The position numbers and the translations under genes are program-made. Below the pieces are notes generated by a model. The model saw nothing but the letters and a program-made list of their open reading frames with translations. It searched no databases and had not been told where the DNA came from. Positions 1-8,217 of a stretch of DNA of 64,000 nt are shown one piece after another. This stretch comes from a virus. Position 1 is the stretch's first letter, and each line of letters opens with the position of its first letter. The DNA lies in the IMG/VR virus record IMGVR_UViG_3300030102_008735, positions 17,422 through 81,421 of that record. The stretch is one strand, 5' to 3'.

Positions 1-1
1 T

Positions 2-94
2 AATGATGAAAATAGGTATATGTGGACATGTGATGAATGTCAAAGCTCATTGAGTTATCCATCACCAAATGAAATTGAAGATTATTTAAAATAA
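2..94 (+). CDS. C-terminal end of an unknown protein (partial)
   Basis: An open frame enters from the left edge and encodes 30 residues before TAA. It contains CDEC (Cys-x-x-Cys) after a Trp-Thr, as in the second half of a small zinc ribbon, and ends in an acidic helix-like tail. The start and any matching upstream cysteines lie outside the window, so the function is unknown. It stops 7 bases before the next ATG, which fits the operon-like packing of the rest of the window. Confidence 0.5.
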   Translation, partial: NDENRYMWTCDECQSSLSYPSPNEIEDYLK

Positions 95-101
95 AGGTTA
101 T

Positions 102-1034
102 ATGAAAAACTATTTAATTGGATCAAATAATTATGCACTACTTGCTTCTTATCTTTTAAGTGACATAACAATTATACCAACAAGTAAATTTGAAGCAAAC
201 AATGTAGAACCCGAATTCTTACCTAACACTCCGGAAATAATTAATATCGTAAATTCATTAGGACTAAAATATAAGGTAAAAATATTAAATGCATTTTTTG
301 ATGATAGAGGCAAAATATCAACAGTACCTTCAGATTCATTTAAAAATGTATATGCACTATCAACTAGGGGAAAACTTGCAGTTGAAAATAGTTACTTTGA
401 AAAATTTAAAGGTAGCATGGAATATGTTTCAATAAAAAATAAAGGACCATTTGAAAGTTTCTACTTACTATTTAAAGAGATTAAGAAAAATATTGTTCTT
501 AAGGATATGATAGATTCTGAGATAGATTCTATTAGTGTTAAAGATAGTAACATAATACTATCAGATGGAAATATACTTGAATATAAAAGACTAATATGGA
601 CTGGTGATATAAAAAATTTAGATAAAAAACTTAATTTATTTACAAAAAAAATATATGTATATGTATGTGAATACAATAACGAGGCTGATAAAAAAATGTC
701 AAACTTTTTTAGCTTTGGATATTCAACAGGTAAAACATACTTTAGAACTATTTATTTAAAAGACAAAATTGAATATCATTGTATGAAGAGAACATTTAAA
801 GATGAAATTGATGGCAATAAAATAGTAAACAGTTTTAATACGGAACAAATAATTGATAATTTAAGAAAAACAAACATGTATAATATAGATCTAATAAGTA
901 TGTACTCACAGTGGAATTTAGGTTATTCAATTAGTCAAGCATACCGTGATTGTAAAGAATTGTATGAATATTACAATTTAGATAAAAAAATAGGTGATAA
1001 TATTTTTAAATCCCAACAAAATTTGTTATATTAG
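102..1034 (+). CDS. Unknown protein, possible FAD-dependent oxidoreductase relative
   Basis: This 310-residue protein is not confidently recognised. The N-terminus (YLIGSNNYALLASYLL) reads like a degenerate Rossmann beta-alpha start without the GxGxxG glycines. A central segment (SDGNILEYKRLIWTG) resembles the strand-turn-strand before the substrate domain of FAD enzymes such as UDP-galactopyranose mutases. No signal peptide or membrane helix is visible. It is preceded by AAAGGTT and lies just upstream of the nucleotide-metabolism genes. A flavin enzyme acting on a sugar nucleotide is one possibility, but missing glycines make this a weak inference. Confidence 0.5.
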   Translation: MKNYLIGSNNYALLASYLLSDITIIPTSKFEANNVEPEFLPNTPEIINIVNSLGLKYKVKILNAFFDDRGKISTVPSDSFKNVYALSTRGKLAVENSYFEKFKGSMEYVSIKNKGPFESFYLLFKEIKKNIVLKDMIDSEIDSISVKDSNIILSDGNILEYKRLIWTGDIKNLDKKLNLFTKKIYVYVCEYNNEADKKMSNFFSFGYSTGKTYFRTIYLKDKIEYHCMKRTFKDEIDGNKIVNSFNTEQIIDNLRKTNMYNIDLISMYSQWNLGYSISQAYRDCKELYEYYNLDKKIGDNIFKSQQNLLY

Positions 1035-1060
1035 ATAAAATAAATAATAAAGGTTATATT

Positions 1061-1903
1061 ATGAATATTTACAAAAATCTTAATGAAGCATTCTGGCATG
1101 AACTCAATAGTATATCTATAATGGGTAAAAATGTAGAAAGCCGTGGTACAAAACAAAAAGAAATACTTTTTAGAAATTTTACCATAGAAGATCCAACAGA
1201 CTTAGATATAGTTTGGCCAAGTAGAAAATTTAATACAACATATACACTTGCTGAATTTCTTTGGTATCTGTCAAGAAATCCTAACTCAGTTAACATTGGA
1301 AAATTTGCAAGAATTTGGTTAAACATCAAAGATAACGAAGATAATGTAGAATCAAATTATGGCTGTTATGTATTTGGTAGTCAATGGGACTGGGCAGTAA
1401 AAGAATTGTTAGATGACAAGGATAGTCGACGTGCAACATTTGTAATTGGTCAACCATATCACAAAACAAAAAATCCTAATGATATACCATGTACACAATA
1501 TCTTCAATTTTTTATACGTGACAATAAACTTCATATGGGAACATACATGAGAAGTAATGACATTGTATTTGGTATGTCAAATGATATTTTTATATTTTGT
1601 TTGTTTCAACAATTAATGTTTAATGAATTAAAACAACATTACCCTGATTTACAAATAGGTACATACCATCACCATGCAGGAAGTTTACACTTATATGAAA
1701 TGCATTATGATATGGCTGCACAAATATTGGAAGGTGATAGGGCATCTGAGGATTATGAATTCTCAAGCAATATATTTACTCTTAAACCTAATATAACACT
1801 AGATTATATACAACAAAACAATCTGTATTTACCAGCCAAAGATATGACTAAAGAAGAAATTGGTGAATATGCAAAAACAACTGGTGAAAAATTATTTATA
1901 TGA
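1061..1903 (+). CDS. Thymidylate synthase-fold enzyme, probably dCMP hydroxymethylase
   Basis: The 280-residue protein has the thymidylate synthase/dCMP hydroxymethylase core: the phosphate-binding Arg pair R123-R124, catalytic Cys C144 in IPCTQY, the RSND motif at 164-167 and H210/Y212 late in the fold. At the position where thymidylate synthases have the base-selecting Asn (GLPFN), this protein has Asp175 (GMSND). In T4 gp42 the equivalent Asp favours dCMP over dUMP. I therefore infer a dCMP hydroxymethylase (dCMP to 5-hydroxymethyl-dCMP, using methylene-tetrahydrofolate) rather than a dTMP-making enzyme. A dCMP methylase is the main alternative. It overlaps the next gene by 4 bases and sits with dUTPase-like and dCMP deaminase genes. 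Confidence 0.8.
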   Translation: MNIYKNLNEAFWHELNSISIMGKNVESRGTKQKEILFRNFTIEDPTDLDIVWPSRKFNTTYTLAEFLWYLSRNPNSVNIGKFARIWLNIKDNEDNVESNYGCYVFGSQWDWAVKELLDDKDSRRATFVIGQPYHKTKNPNDIPCTQYLQFFIRDNKLHMGTYMRSNDIVFGMSNDIFIFCLFQQLMFNELKQHYPDLQIGTYHHHAGSLHLYEMHYDMAAQILEGDRASEDYEFSSNIFTLKPNITLDYIQQNNLYLPAKDMTKEEIGEYAKTTGEKLFI

Positions 1904-2181
1904 AAAAGAAATCAATACTAAATAAGGCTGATGAAATAATTAATAATCGTTCAGAAGAAAAAGAAAGAATGTACGGTCCTTTTAGTGAAGGAATGGAAAG
2001 GGCTGCAAAAATAGCAAGTGGCATGACAGGTAAAGACTTTACTGCTGAAGATATGTATGCTGCATTGGTTGCACTAAAACTATCAAGACATTCATATAAT
2101 TATCGTGAAGATAATTTATTAGATTGTGTTGCATATTTAGGTGCATTAGATAATTACATAAAGGAGAATAAGAATGGCTAA
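1900..2181 (+). CDS. DUF6378-like phage protein
   Basis: This 93-residue protein has the pattern I know from DUF6378 phage proteins: an N-terminal NNRSEEKERMYGPF segment, a middle tGkdfTaEDMYaaLvaLKLsR stretch and a final EDNLLDCVAYLGALDNY helix. The family is common in phages beside nucleotide-metabolism genes and its role is unknown. The start overlaps the TS-fold gene (ATGA), and the end overlaps the dUTPase-like gene by 8 bases, so the set is probably translationally coupled. Confidence 0.75.
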   Translation: MKKKSILNKADEIINNRSEEKERMYGPFSEGMERAAKIASGMTGKDFTAEDMYAALVALKLSRHSYNYREDNLLDCVAYLGALDNYIKENKNG

Positions 2182-2641
2182 TTTTGATAATGAATGTAAA
2201 GATTTAAATGTAAAGGATTCATATAGTGAATCAACAACTCATTTGCATGATATAATGAGTCACCAAAAGTATATGCAAGAATATACTTATAAGTTAGATT
2301 TTTCAGAAATGACTATTGCTGAAATTATGAAGTTTTGGCATGCAAACAATCATGCAATTATTGATGAAATACATGAAATGACAGATGCTCTAGGTGGAAT
2401 AAAGGATGGCTCAGGTAGTGCGGTTTGGAAGTACTGGAAACAGGATCATAAGAAATACGAGAGTATGAAAATATCAGATCTATCTGAAGGTGATAGAAAA
2501 GAGTTATATATGGAATTTGTTGATGTACTACATTTCCTAATGAACTATGCAGCATCAATAGGTTTGGATGCAAAAACAGTGTATAACTATTATTTTGCAA
2601 AGGCTGAGGAAAATAAGAAAAGACAACACCGAGGATATTAA
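2174..2641 (+). CDS. All-alpha NTP pyrophosphatase, dimeric dUTPase/MazG-like
   Basis: This 155-residue, mostly helical protein carries acidic helices typical of all-alpha NTP pyrophosphatases: DEIHEMTDAL near residues 60-70, then EFVDVLHFLMN near 115-125. The Asp/Glu pattern and the WKYWK segment between them recall the dimeric dUTPase family. It would hydrolyse dUTP (or dCTP in a modified-cytosine phage) to the monophosphate plus pyrophosphate, feeding the neighbouring TS-fold enzyme. Which nucleotide it uses cannot be decided by eye. The start has a good AAGGAGAATAAG ribosome site. Confidence 0.7.
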   Translation: MANFDNECKDLNVKDSYSESTTHLHDIMSHQKYMQEYTYKLDFSEMTIAEIMKFWHANNHAIIDEIHEMTDALGGIKDGSGSAVWKYWKQDHKKYESMKISDLSEGDRKELYMEFVDVLHFLMNYAASIGLDAKTVYNYYFAKAEENKKRQHRGY

Positions 2642-3057
2642 TGGACAAACAAAGTAGATACGACATGGCATATATGAAAATGGCTAAAGAATGGAGTCAA
2701 CTATCATTTGCAAATAGAATGAAGGTTGGTGCAATTATAGTCAAAGACCAGCAAATTATTAGTGATGGTTTCAATGGTATGCCAAGTGGTATGGATAATT
2801 GTTGTGAAGGTAATGACGGACAAACAAAAAAGGAAGTTTTACATGCAGAGGCAAATGCAATTCTTAAATGTGCAAAACATAGAGGAGGTTGTGCAGGTTC
2901 AACTTTATATATTACATTAAGTCCATGCCAAGATTGCGCAAAACTAATTCACCAAGCAGGAATTAAAAGAGTTGTTTACAGTGATATCTATAGACATGGA
3001 AATGGATTAGAATTCCTAAATAGTTGCGGAATAAAAACTGAAAAAATTAATCTATGA
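2641..3057 (+). CDS. Deoxycytidylate (dCMP) deaminase
   Basis: The 138-residue protein has the zinc-dependent cytidine/deoxycytidylate deaminase signature: H68-A-E70 for zinc and proton shuttling and SPC96QDC99 for the other zinc ligands. The KVGAIIVKDQQIISDGFNG strand is typical of dCMP deaminases (ComEB/T4 Cd type). It converts dCMP to dUMP. The ATG overlaps the stop of the preceding pyrophosphatase (TAATG), so the two are probably translated together. Length is usual for the family. Confidence 0.9.
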   Translation: MDKQSRYDMAYMKMAKEWSQLSFANRMKVGAIIVKDQQIISDGFNGMPSGMDNCCEGNDGQTKKEVLHAEANAILKCAKHRGGCAGSTLYITLSPCQDCAKLIHQAGIKRVVYSDIYRHGNGLEFLNSCGIKTEKINL

Positions 3058-3108
3058 AAACACCTGCTTTGAACTTTTCAACTTGTATTTATATGAGAGA
3101 CAAAAAAT

Positions 3109-3384
3109 ATGGTATATGCAAATAAAAAAATAGATTGGAAAATAAATATGGTTACGGTCGGCAATTGTGATGAATGCAAAAGAGTACATCCATTAGTTTC
3201 AAAATTCTGTGCAAAAAATAACATTAAGTTAAACATAATTCCTAATGCGGAATATGATCCAAAGAAATGGAATTTTGTAAATCAAATATGGCCATTTTTT
3301 ATTTTGGAAAAAAATGGTGAAAGTGTTTTAAAAATTAATGGATATAGAGGTGAATTTAAAAAAATTGAAAGGATGATATTATGA
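3109..3384 (+). CDS. Thioredoxin/glutaredoxin-like protein
   Basis: This 91-residue protein has a redox-type motif, NCDECKRVHPLVSKFC, with CDEC placed at the start of a helix as in glutaredoxins. It is followed by a WPFFILEKNGE strand in which the usual cis-Pro is plausible. It could reduce ribonucleotide reductase or another thiol enzyme. An internal ATG 39 bases later is a possible alternative start, but the upstream GAGAGACAAAAAAT supports the longer form. Confidence 0.65.
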   Translation: MVYANKKIDWKINMVTVGNCDECKRVHPLVSKFCAKNNIKLNIIPNAEYDPKKWNFVNQIWPFFILEKNGESVLKINGYRGEFKKIERMIL

Positions 3385-4676
3385 AAATAGGAATAGGTAA
3401 AATGGGGAAATCAATGTTATTTTCTCAAAGTAAATGGGGATTGATTGGTGGCGATGCTGCACCATCAATACTTTACACATCACTGGCATCAATAAATCCA
3501 AACATTACATTTTACATTGTAGGACGTTCTGACTTTTCAAAATTAACCAATGATGAAAAATCAAGACTATTTCCAAACAATAATGTTATAGACTGTTGGT
3601 CAGAAGCTGATATGAAAAATGCACATAGCAAATTTCATGCACCACTTGAATATGTAAACCAACACAACATAAAATTGGATGCATTTGTTATGATGTCAGG
3701 AATGTGTAGTAGTGTTAATATGAATGATATGATTTGGAGTGTAAAGAATCCAGGAAAATATTCAAAGACATTATATCAATTCCATCACTATGCAGGTCCA
3801 ATAATTCACTTTCTAAACATGACGCAAGTTCCAATGTTTACAATTAGTGAAGATCCTAGACACATAAGACTTAATGCAAAAGATTTATTCAATAGGGAAA
3901 AATTTTGTTTAAGTCAAGAAAACTCAGTACAGAAAGTAAAGCATATAGTTAATTATGATGATCAATCAACTGTTGAGTATGATATACCTGTTAAGTATGG
4001 TCAAACTGAAAAGATATTTTTAATTGGTGAAACTAAAAGAAATACATTAGAACTAAAAAAGGATATTCCAATAACAATGTTTATGAATAGTCACACAATG
4101 AAATCAAAAGAAACCAGAAAACCATTCATAGATGAATACATACACAGTAACTTTCCAGATTCAAAGGTTTATGGTAAATGGCCAAAGGAACTACTAGAAA
4201 GTGATAATAGATATGAAGCTATTAGAATGGGAGATATCATGGATGAAGTATTAAGAACAAAATATACATTAGTGGTATCAATAAAGCCAGGGTTTGTAAC
4301 TTGTAAACCTTGGGAAATGATAAATTTTGGAATCATACCATTTTTACATCCAACATATGACACTAACAATCTACTAGGATTTCCAGAATGGCTGCATGTA
4401 AAAGATGCAAATGATTTTAAAAATAAGGTTGAATTTTTAGAAAACAATCCTGATAAGTATATGAAGTTACGTGAATTACTACAAGATATGTTAGAACCAG
4501 AATTTTATGACGGAACATATATGAACAATTTAATTATGAGTAATGTATGTAATATGATAGGTAAAGAATATGAAAATGCTAATCAAGGAACATCAGTAAA
4601 AATGTCATCATTTTCAGAAAAAGAAAGTGTACAGAAAAAATTAAAAAAAGATAAAAAACAAATGGAGTTATTTTAA
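3381..4676 (+). CDS. GT-B-fold glycosyltransferase, candidate DNA glycosyltransferase
   Basis: The 431-residue protein begins MKIGIGKMGKSM and ends with a GT-B-like C-terminal half in which KPWEM (309-313) is followed by a DTNNLLGF turn and a helix pair. The N-terminus and this TxRxWE-like/D-T layout resemble, by eye, T4 beta-glucosyltransferase. Location supports a DNA target: it follows the TS-fold and dCMP deaminase genes and immediately precedes a set of genes that could make an activated sugar. The C-terminus is Lys-rich and ends MELF. A transferase acting on a non-DNA acceptor remains possible. Confidence 0.55.
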   Translation: MKIGIGKMGKSMLFSQSKWGLIGGDAAPSILYTSLASINPNITFYIVGRSDFSKLTNDEKSRLFPNNNVIDCWSEADMKNAHSKFHAPLEYVNQHNIKLDAFVMMSGMCSSVNMNDMIWSVKNPGKYSKTLYQFHHYAGPIIHFLNMTQVPMFTISEDPRHIRLNAKDLFNREKFCLSQENSVQKVKHIVNYDDQSTVEYDIPVKYGQTEKIFLIGETKRNTLELKKDIPITMFMNSHTMKSKETRKPFIDEYIHSNFPDSKVYGKWPKELLESDNRYEAIRMGDIMDEVLRTKYTLVVSIKPGFVTCKPWEMINFGIIPFLHPTYDTNNLLGFPEWLHVKDANDFKNKVEFLENNPDKYMKLRELLQDMLEPEFYDGTYMNNLIMSNVCNMIGKEYENANQGTSVKMSSFSEKESVQKKLKKDKKQMELF

Positions 4677-5041
4677 TGAATGATACAAGACCTAAAACAA
4701 TATTTTGTGATATAGATGGAACATTGGTTGAACATATGAAACCTAGCGAAGCAACCACGCCTTTTTCACGAATGAAACCTTTACCAGGTGCAGTTGATAA
4801 ATTATTAGAATGGGAAAGAAAAGGGTACAATATTATACTTACAACTGGTAGAAGAAATTGTGCAAGAAAACAAACAGAAGAACAATTAGCAAATGCAGGT
4901 ATAGTTTATGATCAATTGATTATGGGATTTGGTGGTGGAAAGAGATATTTAATCAATGATAGAAAACCTAATGGTCAAGAAGACTATGCAGTTGCAATAA
5001 ACATAGAAAGAAATACAGGAATTGGAAATATAGAATTATGA
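4676..5041 (+). CDS. HAD-superfamily phosphatase
   Basis: This 121-residue protein has HAD motif I as D12-I-D14-G-T, motif II as TTGR, and a late INDRKPNG segment for motif III/IV. It is cap-less and short, like the C0-type phosphatases that remove the distal phosphate of sugar bisphosphates (GmhB, KdsC) or the phosphatase of polynucleotide kinase. The next gene is a SIS isomerase overlapping it by 4 bases, so I favour a sugar-phosphate phosphatase in the same pathway. Substrate is inferred from context only. Confidence 0.75.
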   Translation: MNDTRPKTIFCDIDGTLVEHMKPSEATTPFSRMKPLPGAVDKLLEWERKGYNIILTTGRRNCARKQTEEQLANAGIVYDQLIMGFGGGKRYLINDRKPNGQEDYAVAINIERNTGIGNIEL

Positions 5042-5589
5042 ATTACGCTGAATTAAAAACAACAGTGATGTCAGAAATAAATGATGTATTAACATCAGTA
5101 GATGAAAAATCATTAGACATAATGTGTGACATAATACAATCATCAAATAAAATAGTTGTAGCTGGTGCCGGTAGAATGGGGTATTCAATAAAATGCTTTG
5201 GTATGAGATTAGGTCATATGGGATATCAAGCTTGGACTTTAGGTGATTCAACTGTACCTCAAATAGGAAAAGGTGATTTACTAATAGTTGCATCAGGAAG
5301 TGGTGAAACTGAAACCATCTACAATATAGTTTTAAAAGCAAAACAGAATCGTGCAAAGGTGATATTAATAACAACTAAAAAGGAATCAAGAATGGCTTCT
5401 TCATCAGACCATTTAGTAATTATGAATGCCGTTTCTGCCTTTACAGGTGATAGAGGAACTATTCAGCCTATGAAAACATATGTAGAGCAGTCATTACTTA
5501 TCTTATTGGATATTATGGCACTAAAACTTATGCAAGAGTCTGGTGAGACAAATTTCACAATGTCAAAAAGGCATTCACTTTTAGAGTAG
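5038..5589 (+). CDS. SIS-domain sugar-phosphate isomerase (PHI/KdsD-like)
   Basis: The 183-residue protein is a single SIS domain: GAGRMGYS at 43-50 forms the first phosphate-binding loop and ASGSGET at 85-91 the second. The MRLGHMGYQAWTLGDSTVP segment is characteristic of 6-phospho-3-hexuloisomerases, which are related to arabinose-5-phosphate isomerases. It would interconvert a ketose phosphate and another keto- or aldose phosphate. The start overlaps the HAD gene. The adjacent epimerase and nucleotidyltransferase-kinase suggest a dedicated sugar-nucleotide pathway rather than ribulose-monophosphate metabolism. Confidence 0.85.
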   Translation: MNYAELKTTVMSEINDVLTSVDEKSLDIMCDIIQSSNKIVVAGAGRMGYSIKCFGMRLGHMGYQAWTLGDSTVPQIGKGDLLIVASGSGETETIYNIVLKAKQNRAKVILITTKKESRMASSSDHLVIMNAVSAFTGDRGTIQPMKTYVEQSLLILLDIMALKLMQESGETNFTMSKRHSLLE

Positions 5590-5594
5590 AAAAT

Positions 5595-6293
5595 ATGAAA
5601 AACAAATTTATGATAGGTGCATCTTTAATATGTGGAAATCAAGCAGATTTAAAAGGTGACGTTGAATTACTAAAAAAATCAGGTCAAGTTGACTTTTTAC
5701 ATGTTGATACTATGGATGGATTGTTTGTACCTAGATATGGAATGTATCCTGAACAAGTAAAACACATTAAAGAAATATGCGACATACCTGTAAATGTACA
5801 TATGATGGTATCAAATCCTGAACCATTCATTGACTGGTTTGCAGAATCAGGTGCTGATATAATTACAATTCATGTAGAACCTAATCAGCAATTAGGAAGA
5901 ACTATTGCAATGATAAAAAAGGCAGGATGTAAAGTTGGACTTGCATTTAATATACATTCACAATATCATATCATTGAAAGTTTTATAGATGATATAAGTT
6001 TAGTTATGTTAATGGCAATAAATCCGGGAATCCTAGGACAAGGTTGTTGGCCAGGAATCTACAATAAGATTGATAGATTTAGAAAGTATTTGGACAACAA
6101 CGGAAGAAGAGATGTTATAATTGAGATAGATGGAGGTGTAACACCAGAAACAGCTCCTAAATTAATAAAGGCAGGTGCAAATATGTTAACTTGTGGAACT
6201 GGAACAATATATAGACCTAAAGAGGCACCATTAGATATTAAGATTGGTCAATTTAAAAATAAAGTAAATAGGGAATTAGAATATGCAGTATAA
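5595..6293 (+). CDS. Ribulose-phosphate 3-epimerase family protein
   Basis: The 232-residue TIM barrel has the expected metal and catalytic residues: H36-x-D38 in HVDTMDG, H69-M-M in the third strand, and D179 in EIDGGV. The family inverts C3 of ketose phosphates such as D-ribulose-5-phosphate or D-allulose-6-phosphate. The substrate here is unknown. It lies 5 bases after the SIS isomerase and overlaps the next gene by 11 bases, implying one transcript and one pathway. Confidence 0.9.
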   Translation: MKNKFMIGASLICGNQADLKGDVELLKKSGQVDFLHVDTMDGLFVPRYGMYPEQVKHIKEICDIPVNVHMMVSNPEPFIDWFAESGADIITIHVEPNQQLGRTIAMIKKAGCKVGLAFNIHSQYHIIESFIDDISLVMLMAINPGILGQGCWPGIYNKIDRFRKYLDNNGRRDVIIEIDGGVTPETAPKLIKAGANMLTCGTGTIYRPKEAPLDIKIGQFKNKVNRELEYAV

Positions 6294-7911
6294 AGTATTA
6301 TTAACAACTTCAGGTATAGGTAGTAGATTAGGTGAAATAACCGACTATACAAATAAAGGATTAGTCAAGGTTGGTAAAAAACCAGCAATATCTTACATTA
6401 TTGAATCATATCCAAAAACAATGGAATTTGTTGTAACCATAGGATACTTTGCAGACCATGTAAGACAATTTCTAAACATTGCATATCCTGATAGAAAATT
6501 TACGTTTGTGGAAATTGATAACTATTCAGGTGAAGGAAGTAGTTTAGGATATTCTCAATTATGTGCAAAGGAACATTTACAATGCCCATTTATATATAAT
6601 GCATGCGATACTATAGTACTTGATACAATACCCGAACCTGATAGAGATTGGGTAGGTGGATTTAAACAAAAAGGATCCAGCCAATATGACAGCTATTGTG
6701 TTACAAATGGTGATGTTAAAGAGTTTTATACTAAAGGAAATATAGATTCTGATTATGTATATATTGGACTAATAGGTGTTAATGATTATGAAAACTATTG
6801 GGAAACAATGGAAAAACTATATAATGAAGATCATAATATGAGATCATTATCAGATCTATATTGTGTAAAGAATCAACTAAAAGAAGGCAAAAAAATATAT
6901 CACAAACAATTTATGACATGGTATGACATAGGAAATGTTGAGTCTTTAAATAAAGCAAGGACTGATATTCCAGACTCATTTAATATTTTAGATAAGTTAG
7001 AAGAATCTATTTATTTATTTGATGACCATGTTATTAAGTTTTTTGCAAATGAAAAAATGTCAACACAAAGAGTTGATAGAGCATCTATCCTTGATGGTAT
7101 GGTACCAAAGATTGTTGCTAAATCCCCAAACTTTTATAGATATGAATATGCCGAAGGTGATTTATATTCAAAGGTTGCAAATCCAATTACATTTGTTAAA
7201 CTATTAGATTGGGCAAAGGAAAATTTATGGAAAGAAAATGATGTTGTTAGTGAAACAGATTTTAGAAAAGCATGTATAGATTTTTACTATGAAAAAACAA
7301 TATCAAGAATAAATAAGTTTTATGATTCAACTCGTAACCTTGATAAAGTAGAAACGATTAATGGTTTGCAAACACCAACAATAAATGAAATGCTTAAAGC
7401 CATAAATAGTGATTGGTTATGTAAGCCAAAACAAACAGGCTTTCATGGTGACTTTATATTAGACAATATAATTTTAGGAGAAGAAGGATTTACTTTACTT
7501 GATTGGAGACAAAATTTTGGAGGTCTTATTGAGTGTGGTGATATGTATTATGACTTGGCAAAACTTAATCACAACTTAGTAGTTAATCATGAAATAGTAA
7601 ACAATAATCAATTTAAAGTTACAAAATCAAAAGATAATATTATAGTTGATATACATAGACGTCAATCCCTAATTGAATGTCAACAGGTTTATCATAAATG
7701 GATTGTTGATAACGGATATGATTTAAGTAAAGTAAAAGTTTTAACATCTTTGATTTGGTTAAATATGTCCGCACTTCACCATCATCCATTTGATGAATTT
7801 TTATATTATTATGGAAAATACACATTATTAAAAACATTAGGAGAATTAGAAAATGAATACGTTCCAACCTACAAACTTCAGTCCTCTAACAAAGTCTCAA
7901 ACATACTTTAA
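6283..7911 (+). CDS. Sugar-1-phosphate nucleotidyltransferase fused to APH-like kinase
   Basis: The 542-residue protein is a two-domain fusion. Residues 1-230 form a nucleotidyltransferase: TTSGIGSRL near 8-16 is the nucleotide loop, and NKGLVKVGKKP near 24-34 carries the usual Lys. Residues about 240-530 form an aminoglycoside/choline kinase-like fold with HGD at 388-390, the downstream Asn, and DW at 407-408 for metal binding. The fusion could phosphorylate a sugar at C1 and activate the product as an NDP sugar. LicA/LicC-type choline activation is an alternative, but the flanking isomerase and epimerase favour a sugar. Confidence 0.8.
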   Translation: MQYKVLLTTSGIGSRLGEITDYTNKGLVKVGKKPAISYIIESYPKTMEFVVTIGYFADHVRQFLNIAYPDRKFTFVEIDNYSGEGSSLGYSQLCAKEHLQCPFIYNACDTIVLDTIPEPDRDWVGGFKQKGSSQYDSYCVTNGDVKEFYTKGNIDSDYVYIGLIGVNDYENYWETMEKLYNEDHNMRSLSDLYCVKNQLKEGKKIYHKQFMTWYDIGNVESLNKARTDIPDSFNILDKLEESIYLFDDHVIKFFANEKMSTQRVDRASILDGMVPKIVAKSPNFYRYEYAEGDLYSKVANPITFVKLLDWAKENLWKENDVVSETDFRKACIDFYYEKTISRINKFYDSTRNLDKVETINGLQTPTINEMLKAINSDWLCKPKQTGFHGDFILDNIILGEEGFTLLDWRQNFGGLIECGDMYYDLAKLNHNLVVNHEIVNNNQFKVTKSKDNIIVDIHRRQSLIECQQVYHKWIVDNGYDLSKVKVLTSLIWLNMSALHHHPFDEFLYYYGKYTLLKTLGELENEYVPTYKLQSSNKVSNIL

Positions 7912-8215
7912 GACTTGGGGTGAGAATAAGTCTGAATTATTAAAAGATCTATTCACAGACGATATATTATTACAAGACTGGGATAATAAAGCAACTGGTA
8001 TAGATGAAGTATTAGAGGCAAATGCAGCAATATTTGCCGGTGTAACAGATATTAAAGCAGTTCCTTTAATGATAAGAGTTGTTGATAACATAGCCTATTG
8101 TGAACTAGAAGTATTAGTAAAGGCAGAAGGTACTATAAGTAAAATTTTAGTATTGGATATAATAACTTTTGACGAGGAAGGAAAAATTAAATCAATAAGA
8201 GCATATAAAGGGTAA
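7853..8215 (+). CDS. SnoaL/NTF2-like small protein
   Basis: This 120-residue protein has the alpha+beta cone pattern of SnoaL/NTF2-like proteins: an N-terminal helix (SQTYFKTWGENKSELLKDLF), then the turn DDILLQDWDNKATGIDEV and long strands ending TFDEEGKIKSIRAY. Such folds serve as isomerases, dehydratases or binding proteins. The gene overlaps the end of the kinase fusion by 59 bases in another frame, but an AGGAGAATTAGAAA ribosome site directly upstream supports the start. It probably acts with the sugar-activation genes; its reaction is unknown. Confidence 0.7.
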   Translation: MNTFQPTNFSPLTKSQTYFKTWGENKSELLKDLFTDDILLQDWDNKATGIDEVLEANAAIFAGVTDIKAVPLMIRVVDNIAYCELEVLVKAEGTISKILVLDIITFDEEGKIKSIRAYKG

Positions 8216-8217
8216 AC

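Noticed and set aside
3054-3125. A 23-residue ORF overlapping the dCMP deaminase stop (ATGA) and the next gene
   Set aside because: It is short, has no recognisable motif, and overlaps the better-supported thioredoxin-like start at 3109. The gap also carries a promoter/ribosome-like sequence, so I left it out.
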